The position numbers and the translations under genes were made by a program. 29,536 nucleotides of DNA from RUG11237 sp045126515 (lineage in GTDB: Bacteria; Bacillota; Clostridia; Lachnospirales; Lachnospiraceae), in NCBI GenBank assembly GCA_045126515.1, contig JBGVOM010000076.1:1-29536 (forward strand). Reading direction: 5' to 3'. The notes beneath the pieces were generated by a model. It had not been told where the DNA came from. It ran no database searches and saw only the letters and a program-made list of their open reading frames with translations. Each line of letters starts with the position of its first letter. Position 1 is the stretch's first letter. Shown here piece by piece: positions 1 through 6,281 of the stretch.

Positions 1-3
1 GAT

Positions 4-165
4 GGTACAGCGCTTCGTAAATAACCAGATCAATAACGTAGAATATTTCTTCGAGTGTGCATGGCAAAAAAACGTAGGCGTAGCGAGCTACGCTGAGGCT
101 TTTTGCCATGTGCAATCGGAGAAATAGGCAAGTTATTGGTCTGGTTATTTCGAAAACGCTGTGCC
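4..165. repeat. Long imperfect palindrome (about 160 bp)
   Basis: The arms at 4-70 and 99-165 are reverse complements with scattered mismatches: GGTACAGCG at 4-12 pairs with CGCTGTGCC at 157-165, AATAACCAGA pairs with TCTGGTTATT, and GCATGGCAAAA pairs with TTTTGCCATGTGC. The apex is GCGTAG-CGAG-CTACGC at 78-93. No ORF with a ribosome binding site lies in it. The length and internal mismatches fit a non-autonomous palindromic element or a structured RNA better than a terminator. A similar structure is at 4985-5169. Confidence 0.8.
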
Positions 166-326
166 AGGCGTGACAGCATTCTGGAACGTCTTAGCCGCCC
201 TTGACAGTTAGTTCGGATTTGCGTTGCCTCTGCCTTCCAAGGAAGAATGGGCGCTGCTTATGTGCGTCCCTCCAACCAATAAAGACTGAATTATTACGCT
301 TTCAATTTTTGTATATAATCTGTCGA
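166..326. other. Intergenic stretch without a supported gene
   Basis: This stretch follows the palindrome. It contains a short palindrome CTTCCAAGGAAG near 234-245 and the string GCGTCCCTCC at 264-273, whose first nine bases recur at 5168-5176 just outside the other long palindrome. A 60-codon open frame crosses it but has no ribosome binding site and runs into the terminator-like hairpin, so I do not call it. A TATAAT at 314-319 could be a -10 element but has no good -35. Confidence 0.4.
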
Positions 327-355
327 TTGACAAATAATAGTAATGCTGATATTAT
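327..355 (+). promoter_or_regulatory. Sigma-A type promoter upstream of the amidohydrolase
   Basis: TTGACA at 327-332 and TATTAT at 350-355 are separated by 17 nt, close to the vegetative consensus. Transcription would start near 362, only about 10 nt before the hairpin at 372-387. Alternatively a start from TATAAT at 314-319 would make this segment part of a leader containing the weak AATAATA/TATTATT inverted repeat. Confidence 0.5.
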
Positions 356-371
356 TACACTTAGCAAAGGT

Positions 372-394
372 GCCCTTAACTGAGGGCTTTTTTT
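372..394 (+). terminator. Terminator-like hairpin before the amidohydrolase gene
   Basis: GCCCT at 372-376 pairs with AGGGC at 383-387, followed by an uninterrupted T7 tract. It lies between the promoter-like sequence and the gene. It could end an upstream transcript or act as an attenuator for the M20 operon. I do not recognise a riboswitch family upstream. Confidence 0.6.
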
Positions 395-419
395 GTTTTC
401 CAGAATAGGAGGTAATTAG

Positions 420-1646
420 ATGTTAGAAACAGAATTGTTAAAAGAAGCCGAACAATACAAAGCATATTTAACAGATACCAGACGTTATCTGCACAGTCAT
501 CCGGAAACGGGATTTGATTTGTCAAATACCAAGGCGTTTGTGAAAAAAGAGCTTGCAGCCATGGGATATGAACCGAAGGATTGTGGAAAATCAGGTGTGA
601 TTGCTTTAGCAGGCGGTAAAAAACCTGGAAAAGTTTTTCTTATTCGTGGAGATATGGATGCACTTCCTATTACGGAAGAAGCAGATGTGGATTTTGCATC
701 TTCCAATGGAAAAATGCATGCCTGTGGTCATGATATGCATACAACCATGATGCTTGGAGCGGCAAAGCTTTTAAAGGAACATGAGGACGAAATTGAAGGA
801 ACTGTAAAATTAATGTTCCAGCCGGCAGAAGAAATTTTTGAAGGTTCTCATGACATGATAGAAGCAGGACTATTAGAAAATCCAAAAGTAGATGCGGCAC
901 TTATGATACATGTAATGGCAGGAATGCCTCTGCAGGAAGGTACGGTAGTGGTAAGCGATGGCGGTGTCAGCGCTCCGGCTGCAGATTATTTTACCATTAA
1001 GATTCAGGGAAAAGGCTGTCACGGCTCTATGCCAAATGCCGGCGTGGATCCGGTAAATATTGCGGCTCATGTAATTATTGCCTTACAGGAGCTTCACGCA
1101 AGAGAACTGGCATTGGTAGATGATGCTGTCTTAACTATCGGTACAATCCATGGAGGAAATGCAGAAAATGTAATTCCTGATACAGTAGAATTGGGAGGTA
1201 CCATTCGTACCTATGACGAAGAAGTAAGAGAGTTTTTAAAGACAAGAATGACAGAAATTGCTAAGGGAACAGCTGCTACCTTCCGGGGAGAAGCAGAAGT
1301 AACTTTTGGAAGCGGATGTCCAACTCTGTTAAATAACAATGATTTATCTTCCTGTGTTGTAACATATTTACAGAAGTTATTAGGACCAACCAAAGCATTT
1401 ACTGCCGGACAGCTTAATGCCATGTCAGGTTCCAGCAAATCTTCTAAATCAGCGGGTTCTGAGGATTTTGCCTATGTAAGTCAGAAAGTGCCTTCTATTA
1501 TGTTAGCACTGGCAGCAGGACATCCTGATAAGGGTTACTGTTTTCCACAGCATCATCCGAAGGTAAAATTCAACGAAGATGTGCTGCCGGGTGGAAGTGC
1601 AGTCTATGCGTACACTGCCATGGAATGGCTGAAAGAACACAAATAA
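420..1646 (+). CDS. M20 family metallo-amidohydrolase (N-acyl amino acid / amidohydrolase type)
   Basis: 408 residues, the normal length for the M20D amidohydrolase family, which cleaves amide bonds of N-acyl amino acids, N-acetyl-diaminopimelate or indole-acetyl amino acids in the cytoplasm. Visible family motifs are GDMDALP (77-83), HACGHD (100-105), QPAEE (134-138), HV (164-165), GTIHGGNAENVIPD (241-254) and a late HHP (378-380). Together they supply the metal ligands Cys102, His104, Glu138, His164 and a C-terminal His. The start ATG is set by AGGAGG at 407-412. Two membrane protein genes follow with short gaps, suggesting a hydrolase-transporter unit. The exact substrate cannot be read from the sequence. 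Family assignment is firm, substrate open. Confidence 0.93.
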   Translation: MLETELLKEAEQYKAYLTDTRRYLHSHPETGFDLSNTKAFVKKELAAMGYEPKDCGKSGVIALAGGKKPGKVFLIRGDMDALPITEEADVDFASSNGKMHACGHDMHTTMMLGAAKLLKEHEDEIEGTVKLMFQPAEEIFEGSHDMIEAGLLENPKVDAALMIHVMAGMPLQEGTVVVSDGGVSAPAADYFTIKIQGKGCHGSMPNAGVDPVNIAAHVIIALQELHARELALVDDAVLTIGTIHGGNAENVIPDTVELGGTIRTYDEEVREFLKTRMTEIAKGTAATFRGEAEVTFGSGCPTLLNNNDLSSCVVTYLQKLLGPTKAFTAGQLNAMSGSSKSSKSAGSEDFAYVSQKVPSIMLALAAGHPDKGYCFPQHHPKVKFNEDVLPGGSAVYAYTAMEWLKEHK

Positions 1647-1707
1647 CAAAAGCTTTAATGCTTATACTGATAGATTTTAATAAAAATACGAAAGCGAGGT
1701 AATTTTT

Positions 1708-2427
1708 ATGGTAATGATGAAAGATATTATTTCCAGTCCCCTTCTGTTGATTTTAGTTTCTATAGGTTTGCTCTACATTGTAGGATTTTCGGTTGTATAT
1801 TTGAAAAAGTCCTATGCAAGATGTTTGGAAATGGGTATTGCAAAGGAAGATTTATCAAAAGTAATCAAATCAAGTCTTGTATTTTCTATTGTTCCAAGTT
1901 TGTCAATCGTAGTTGGCTTATTTGCATTGATTTCAGTGTTAGGTGTGGTATGGTCCTGGTGGCGCCTTTCCGTTATAGGTTCTCTGTCCTATGAGTCATT
2001 GATTTCTAGCAGTGTGGCATCAGCACTTAACTTCTCCACAAATGCAGAAATGTTAGAAGGTGCAACGGGAAGTCAGTTTGGTGTAGTTATGATTCTTATG
2101 AGTATTGGTATGTTGAGTGGATTTTTTGTTTTGCTTCCTTTTGGTAAGAAATTATCCATGAGCGTGAATAAAACAAAAGAATCCAGCAGTTGGAAATATG
2201 TATTAAGTGGTACTTTTATGCTTTGCCTGTTCTCTGTATATATTCCTGTACTTCTTTTTGGAGATACCGTTCAGACAGCAGTTATGATTACAGGGCTGGT
2301 GATTGCTCTTGTCCTTGGTGTTCTTGCAAAAAAACCGAAACTGAGATGGCTTGGCGAATTTATCATGGCATTTTCCATGATTGGCGGTATGATTTCATCT
2401 GTCTTTTGGGCTAATTTATTTCAGTAA
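1708..2427 (+). CDS. DUF5058-like polytopic membrane protein
   Basis: 239 residues and strongly hydrophobic. Membrane segments are visible at roughly 9-30, 54-82, 123-145, 164-182, 187-208 and 213-235. The N-terminal half, with a charged loop (KKSYARCLEMGIAKED) after the first segment, resembles the DUF5058 family as I remember it; this is recognition by eye, not a search. It sits 61 nt after the M20 hydrolase and 42 nt before another membrane protein, so the three are probably co-transcribed. A role in uptake or export of the hydrolase substrate is inference from context. The start has a GAGGT ribosome binding site; ATG at 1714 or 1717 is also possible. Confidence 0.75.
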   Translation: MVMMKDIISSPLLLILVSIGLLYIVGFSVVYLKKSYARCLEMGIAKEDLSKVIKSSLVFSIVPSLSIVVGLFALISVLGVVWSWWRLSVIGSLSYESLISSSVASALNFSTNAEMLEGATGSQFGVVMILMSIGMLSGFFVLLPFGKKLSMSVNKTKESSSWKYVLSGTFMLCLFSVYIPVLLFGDTVQTAVMITGLVIALVLGVLAKKPKLRWLGEFIMAFSMIGGMISSVFWANLFQ

Positions 2428-2469
2428 GTAAACATCATTTATCGGTTCAGAAAAAAGGAGGATTTTCCT

Positions 2470-3240
2470 ATGAGTAAAAAAACAAAAAATTCAGCAGCAT
2501 TAGATCCGTTTCAGGCATGGAGCCACAAATGGGGACGCATCGGTACATTAATTATTCTGGTTTACATGGTTCTACTTCCGTTTGTTGTGTTAGGCTATTA
2601 TGGATGTATTCCTTCTATGGGAGAAGTATTTAATGTAGCAACGATCAGTATTTTAATGATTTACATTCCGGTAGGTATTTCAGAAGCATTAAGTTATACG
2701 CCGATTCTCGGCTCGTCTTCTTATCTGACTTTTATTACAGGTAATATTATGAACTTAAAACTTCCATGTGCTATAAATGCCATGAAAATTGCAAAGAAAG
2801 AGCAGAATACACCGGAGGGTGAAGCAATTGCCTCAGTTGCAGTAGCTGTATCTTCTATTATGACAGTAATTATTTTAGCAATTGCAGCTTTATTAAGTGC
2901 ATGGATTAGCCCGGTATTTGAACTTCCGGCAGTGAAGACAGCTTCGAATTATTTAATTCCTGCATTGTTTGGTTCTCTTACACTGGGATTGTTTGCAAAT
3001 GCTTCCGCAGGTAAAAAAGTAGTAAAGAACGGAATTATGGGTGTAGTTCCGGTACTTATTATTGTTTCTGTGATAGCCCTTATCGTTCGTATTACCACTG
3101 GAGGCTCTCTGTTTGGAATGGTTGGTTTCCTGATTTTATTTATGCTTCCGATTGCTATTATTTCTTCACGTATCATGTGGAAAAAAGGCATTATTAAAGT
3201 GGTTGATATGGAAGAAGCTGTAGAAGATACAAAGGAATAA
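2470..3240 (+). CDS. Polytopic membrane protein, partner of the DUF5058-like protein
   Basis: 256 residues. A short polar N-terminus (about 22 residues, ending in HKWGR) is followed by about six hydrophobic segments near 24-45, 55-75, 115-140, 155-170, 182-204 and 207-230, and a charged acidic tail. I do not recognise a named family with confidence. The strong AAGGAGG site just upstream fixes the start. It lies 42 nt after the DUF5058-like gene, and the two proteins have similar size and number of membrane segments, so they may be two subunits of one membrane complex working with the M20 hydrolase. Function otherwise unknown. Confidence 0.75.
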   Translation: MSKKTKNSAALDPFQAWSHKWGRIGTLIILVYMVLLPFVVLGYYGCIPSMGEVFNVATISILMIYIPVGISEALSYTPILGSSSYLTFITGNIMNLKLPCAINAMKIAKKEQNTPEGEAIASVAVAVSSIMTVIILAIAALLSAWISPVFELPAVKTASNYLIPALFGSLTLGLFANASAGKKVVKNGIMGVVPVLIIVSVIALIVRITTGGSLFGMVGFLILFMLPIAIISSRIMWKKGIIKVVDMEEAVEDTKE

Positions 3241-3247
3241 GTATTTC

Positions 3248-3276
3248 TTATTTGGGCATTTATATTATTATATAAT
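3248..3276 (+). promoter_or_regulatory. Possible promoter for the purine permease
   Basis: TATAAT at 3271-3276 is a perfect -10; the -35 (TTATTT at 3248-3253, 17-nt spacer) is poor. The 66-nt gap between the preceding gene and the permease is long enough for a promoter, and no purine riboswitch fits in it. Confidence 0.35.
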
Positions 3277-3306
3277 GAGTAAAAATGAATTACGGGAGGT
3301 TTTTCT

Positions 3307-4674
3307 ATGTCTGAAATGTTTGAAAGATTTTTCAAACTTAAAGAAAATAATACAAATGTAAAAACGGAAGTCATTGGTGGAGTGACTACATTTATGACGA
3401 TGGCATATATCCTTGCTGTTAATCCTACTATGCTTGCGGCAGCAGGAATGGATAAGACGGCAGTGCTGATGGCGTCAGCACTGGCGGCTTTTCTCGGAAC
3501 ATTGGTAATGGCATTGCTGGCGAATTATCCTTTTGCATTGGCACCGGGGATGGGGCTAAATGCATATTTTGCATATACAGTATGTGGAACTATGGGATAT
3601 TCATGGCAGGTAGCGTTGGCGGCAGTACTGGTGGAAGGAATTATTTTTATTATCCTGTCCTTAACAAATGTGCGGGAAGCAATCTTCAATGCAATCCCTT
3701 TTAATTTAAAGAAAGGCGTCAGCGCCGGAATTGGTTTATTCATTGCCTTTATTGGATTGCAAGGAGCTTATCTGGTAGTGGATAATCAGGCAACACTCTT
3801 AAGTTATGTAAATTTTACAGAAGATTTTCATACGAAAGGAATCTGCGCCATTTTAGCTTTAATTGGTTTGTTTGTTACGGTGGTTCTTTATATTAAAAAT
3901 GTAAAAGGGTCTATCCTGGTAGGAATTTTGGTGACATGGATTCTGGGTATGCTTGCACAGGCAACAGGAATTTATGTGGTAGATGATGCGGCTGGTTTTC
4001 ATTCCCTGTATCCGACATTAGGTATGACTGATTTTTCTTCCATAAAGCTTACCTTTGGTCAAGTGTTTAAAGCGGATTTTTCCGATGTGGGTATATGGAA
4101 GTTTCTGGTGGTTCTTTTATCGTTTTTATTCGTGGACATGTTTGATACTTTGGGAACACTGATTGGCGTTGCTACCAAAGCAGATATGTTGGATGAAAAA
4201 GGAAGACTTCCAAAAGTAAAGCAGGCATTGGTGGCTGATGCAGTGGCAACCTCAGCAGGGGCAATCCTTGGTACTTCTACCACAACAACCTTTGTAGAAA
4301 GTTCCGCTGGCGTTGCTGCAGGGGCAAGAACAGGTCTGGCATCTGTGGTTACAGGAATTTTATTTCTGCTTTCTATTTTCCTCTCACCGATTTTCTGTGC
4401 CATTCCGGGCTTTGCCACAGCTCCGGCATTGATTTTTGTGGGATTTTTGATGGTTTCTGCAATCCTTAATATTGACTTCAAAGACATGACAGAAGCAGTT
4501 CCTGCATATCTCTGTTTCTTGTGTATGCCATTGATGTACAGTATTTCAGAAGGAATTGCCATTGGAGTCATTTCTTATGTGGTTATTAACCTGATTTGCG
4601 GAAAAGCTAAGAAGATTACGCCGCTGATGTATGTGCTGGCAATTCTTTTTATAGCTAAATATATCTTTTTATAA
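3307..4674 (+). CDS. NCS2 family permease, AzgA/PbuG-type adenine-guanine-hypoxanthine transporter
   Basis: 455 residues, the usual size for the AzgA-like branch of nucleobase:cation symporters. Recognisable features in order are the N-terminal VIGGVTTFMTMAYILAVNP segment, GMGLNAYFAYTV, FNLKKGVSAGIGLFIAFIGL, the MFDTLGTLIGVATKA signature, and the Ser/Thr-rich ALVADAVATSAGAILGTSTTTTF stretch that forms part of the substrate site in this family. It would carry purine bases across the cytoplasmic membrane. GGGAGG precedes the ATG. It could be the end of the M20 operon or have its own promoter; no functional link to the hydrolase is evident. A strong inverted repeat lies downstream at 4718-4790. 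Confidence 0.93.
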   Translation: MSEMFERFFKLKENNTNVKTEVIGGVTTFMTMAYILAVNPTMLAAAGMDKTAVLMASALAAFLGTLVMALLANYPFALAPGMGLNAYFAYTVCGTMGYSWQVALAAVLVEGIIFIILSLTNVREAIFNAIPFNLKKGVSAGIGLFIAFIGLQGAYLVVDNQATLLSYVNFTEDFHTKGICAILALIGLFVTVVLYIKNVKGSILVGILVTWILGMLAQATGIYVVDDAAGFHSLYPTLGMTDFSSIKLTFGQVFKADFSDVGIWKFLVVLLSFLFVDMFDTLGTLIGVATKADMLDEKGRLPKVKQALVADAVATSAGAILGTSTTTTFVESSAGVAAGARTGLASVVTGILFLLSIFLSPIFCAIPGFATAPALIFVGFLMVSAILNIDFKDMTEAVPAYLCFLCMPLMYSISEGIAIGVISYVVINLICGKAKKITPLMYVLAILFIAKYIFL

Positions 4675-4717
4675 ATTGACTTATTGGCGGGAGAACTTAG
4701 GATGAGGATTGACGGAC

Positions 4718-4790
4718 GCCCCTAATAACTACAGAAGCTTCCAGAGCAGACTTTTTAACCGCTCTGGAAGCTTCTGTAGTTATTAGGGGC
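4718..4790. repeat. Perfect 30-bp inverted repeat
   Basis: The arms 4718-4747 and 4761-4790 are exact reverse complements over 30 nt, with a 13-nt loop (4748-4760). The weaker flanking match TTGAC near 4709 and GTCAAC near 4797 extends it imperfectly. There is no T tract after the right arm (the only T run is in the loop), so it is not a canonical intrinsic terminator, although it could still end or process the permease transcript. It is more like a palindromic intergenic element. Confidence 0.85.
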
Positions 4791-4984
4791 TGTGCTGTCA
4801 ACGACATGGCTACAAGTTGTCCGGGCTATGAGACGTTTTTCGAAGCCGGTAAGTATAATATTAAGAAGGAAAAATACACCTAAATGATTCAGCTACTAGA
4901 GGGTGTCACATACATTATGCGGGCTTCAGGCTGGAATGAAGAATCTGTAACAATTTACTCCTTTTTGAAGTGTGCGATGGCACA
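4791..4984. other. Intergenic spacer without a supported gene
   Basis: No open frame with a ribosome binding site and no membrane or domain signature is visible. AAGTTGTCCGGG at 4814-4825 nearly repeats AAGTTGCCCGG at 5002-5012 in the following palindrome, and CTATGAGA occurs in both, so this stretch may be a decayed relative of the same element. Confidence 0.4.
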
Positions 4985-5169
4985 GCCTATGAGAGGGCCA
5001 GAAGTTGCCCGGACAGGCAATCAGGAAATGCCTTTAGCAGAAGTGAAATCCAATTCTTAGACAACACTTGGTGAAGAGCCCTAAGGCGATGAACCTAGTG
5101 TGTCTTAGAATTTAGTTCACTGGAGCGCTATTTCCGCCTGTCCGGGCAACTTCTGATCCTCTCATAGGC
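4985..5169. repeat. Long imperfect palindrome (about 185 bp)
   Basis: The outer arms 4985-5018 and 5136-5169 are reverse complements at 32 of 34 positions (core AGAAGTTGCCCGGACAGGC). Pairing continues inward with mismatches: GGAAAT with ATTTCC, AGTGAA with TTCACT, and the TTCTTAGACA region with TGTCTTAGAA. The whole can fold into one long hairpin. No gene or T tract is associated. The architecture matches the element at 4-165, and both are followed by GCGTCCCTC on the right. Confidence 0.85.
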
Positions 5170-5188
5170 GTCCCTCTTACCTCCAAAA

Positions 5189-5216
5189 CGTAACAGAATT
5201 GTAACATATCGGTAAT
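5189..5216 (+). promoter_or_regulatory. Three GTAAY half-sites at 11-bp spacing, candidate regulator operator
   Basis: CGTAAC (5189-5194), TGTAAC (5200-5205) and GGTAAT (5211-5216) are spaced exactly 11 bp, each followed by A. The first pair resembles the TGTAAH-N5-TGTAAH direct repeat bound by WalR/PhoP-like OmpR-family regulators. The array sits about 165 bp upstream of flgM. Function is inferred from pattern only. Confidence 0.35.
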
Positions 5217-5292
5217 ATATACATAAAAAACCTGAAAACCGCATACTTTATAGTAACATTTTTACAAAAGTAAAAAACTTGAAAATTTTCTA

Positions 5293-5319
5293 TTATGAAA
5301 TAATTTTAAAGTCCGATAA
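5293..5319 (+). promoter_or_regulatory. Sigma-D (FliA)-like promoter upstream of flgM
   Basis: TCCGATAA at 5312-5319 matches the sigma-D -10 GCCGATAA/T at 7 of 8 positions and is followed by ATATAACAAG, as at the flagellin promoter. The -35 at a 15-nt spacer (5293-5296) is TTAT, a poor fit to TAAA, so strength is uncertain. A sigma-D promoter for flgM would make feedback on the sigma factor direct. Confidence 0.5.
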
Positions 5320-5377
5320 ATATAACAAGAAGTGAAGTTGATAACGTCACAAGTACTGAACGAAAGGAGTGGACAGT

Positions 5378-5659
5378 ATGAGAATCGAAGCGATGAGTCA
5401 GGTGGCTCAGATATATAAAGCGAATCAGACATCAGGAACAGAAAAGACACAGAAGGCAAAAGCAAAAGACGAAGTACAGATTTCTGAAACGGGAAAGGAT
5501 TTCCAGATAGCAAAAATGGCTTTGCAGGAAGCGCCGGATGTTAGAGAAGAAAAAATAGCAGCGATTAAGTCCAGCATGGATGCAGGAACTTATAAGGTAG
5601 ATAGCAGTGACTTTGCAAACAAAGTAATTCAGAAGTATAAGGATGTACTTGGCTATTAA
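5378..5659 (+). CDS. flgM: FlgM, anti-sigma-D (sigma-28) factor
   Basis: 93 residues, the normal FlgM size. FlgM binds the flagellar sigma factor in the cytoplasm and is exported through the finished hook-basal body, releasing late gene transcription. The polar disordered N-terminus (Lys/Thr/Gln-rich, about 1-35) is followed by the typical sigma-binding helices: DEVQISETGKDF, then VREEKIAAIKSSMDAGTY and a C-terminal SSDFANKVIQKY. The frame is open from a GTG at 5369, but AAGGAG at 5364-5369 sits 8 nt before ATG 5378, which I take as the start. It opens the flgM-flgN-flgK-flgK-flgL cluster, as in other Firmicutes. The stop codon lies inside a terminator-like stem. Confidence 0.93.
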   Translation: MRIEAMSQVAQIYKANQTSGTEKTQKAKAKDEVQISETGKDFQIAKMALQEAPDVREEKIAAIKSSMDAGTYKVDSSDFANKVIQKYKDVLGY

Positions 5660-5686
5660 TTACCGTAAGGTAATTAATAGCTTTTT
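5653..5686 (+). terminator. Hairpin overlapping the flgM stop codon
   Basis: CTATTAATTACC (5653-5664) pairs perfectly with GGTAATTAATAG (5669-5680) around a GNRA-type GTAA loop, followed by CTTTTTC. The left arm includes the last codons of flgM. It may attenuate read-through into flgN, or protect the flgM mRNA end, giving higher flgM than hook-protein expression. Confidence 0.6.
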
Positions 5687-5718
5687 CAGTTTTATAGAAA
5701 ACAAAAGGAGGTGTACAT

Positions 5719-6234
5719 GTGGCAAGTTTAATGGAAGAATTACTGGAAACATTACAGACAGAAACAGAACAATATGAAGAACTTTTGGAGATGTTTAAAA
5801 GAAAAACACCGGTTCTCGTATCAGGAAAAATTGAAGAATTACAAAAAATCACTGATGAAGAACAAAAATTGGTCGATAATATAAATAGTGTGGATAAAAA
5901 AAGAAATGAACTGGTAAATGATATAGGAAATGTACTTAATGTAAATCCTGAAGAATTAACCATTCAGAAACTGGCGGACTTAATGAAAGAACAGCCGGAG
6001 CAGCACAGAAAGCTGTTGGAAATTCACGATAAGTTAAAAAGAGTCTTGGAAAATGTACATACCATCAATGAGCAGAATAAAGCATTGGTGAATCAGATGT
6101 TAGAGATGGTTGCATTTGACATGAACTTATTAAAAAGTATGAAGCAGGCACCGGAAACGGCCAATTATAACAAAATGGCTGCAAACACAGGTGAGCTGTT
6201 TATTGGAGCATCCAAGTTTGATGCAAAGCAATAG
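5719..6234 (+). CDS. flgN: FlgN-like export chaperone for hook-associated proteins
   Basis: 171 residues, almost entirely heptad-rich helical sequence with two long amphipathic helices (about 3-75 and 95-150), as expected for FlgN, which keeps FlgK and FlgL unfolded and delivers them to the flagellar export gate. The position between flgM and flgK is the usual one. The start is GTG at 5719, 7 nt after AGGAGG (5706-5711). An ATG at 5717 in another frame closes after four codons. ATG 5731 is too far from the ribosome binding site. Sequence similarity in this family is low, so the call rests on length, coiled-coil character and order. Confidence 0.85.
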   Translation: MASLMEELLETLQTETEQYEELLEMFKRKTPVLVSGKIEELQKITDEEQKLVDNINSVDKKRNELVNDIGNVLNVNPEELTIQKLADLMKEQPEQHRKLLEIHDKLKRVLENVHTINEQNKALVNQMLEMVAFDMNLLKSMKQAPETANYNKMAANTGELFIGASKFDAKQ

Positions 6235-6281
6235 GTTAGAATAATAATATATGAGAATGAAATGATGGAGGAGAAAAGGTT

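Noticed and set aside
4..165. CRISPR array or tRNA gene in the intergenic fold-backs
   Set aside because: No regularly spaced direct repeats and no cloverleaf; pairing is one long imperfect hairpin.
201..383. 60-codon open frame upstream of the amidohydrolase
   Set aside because: No ribosome binding site, no recognisable composition, and its end lies inside the terminator-like hairpin at 372-387.
4059..4571. 170-codon open frame on the - strand inside the permease gene
   Set aside because: It mirrors the codon structure of the clear NCS2 permease and has no start signal; an antisense artefact.
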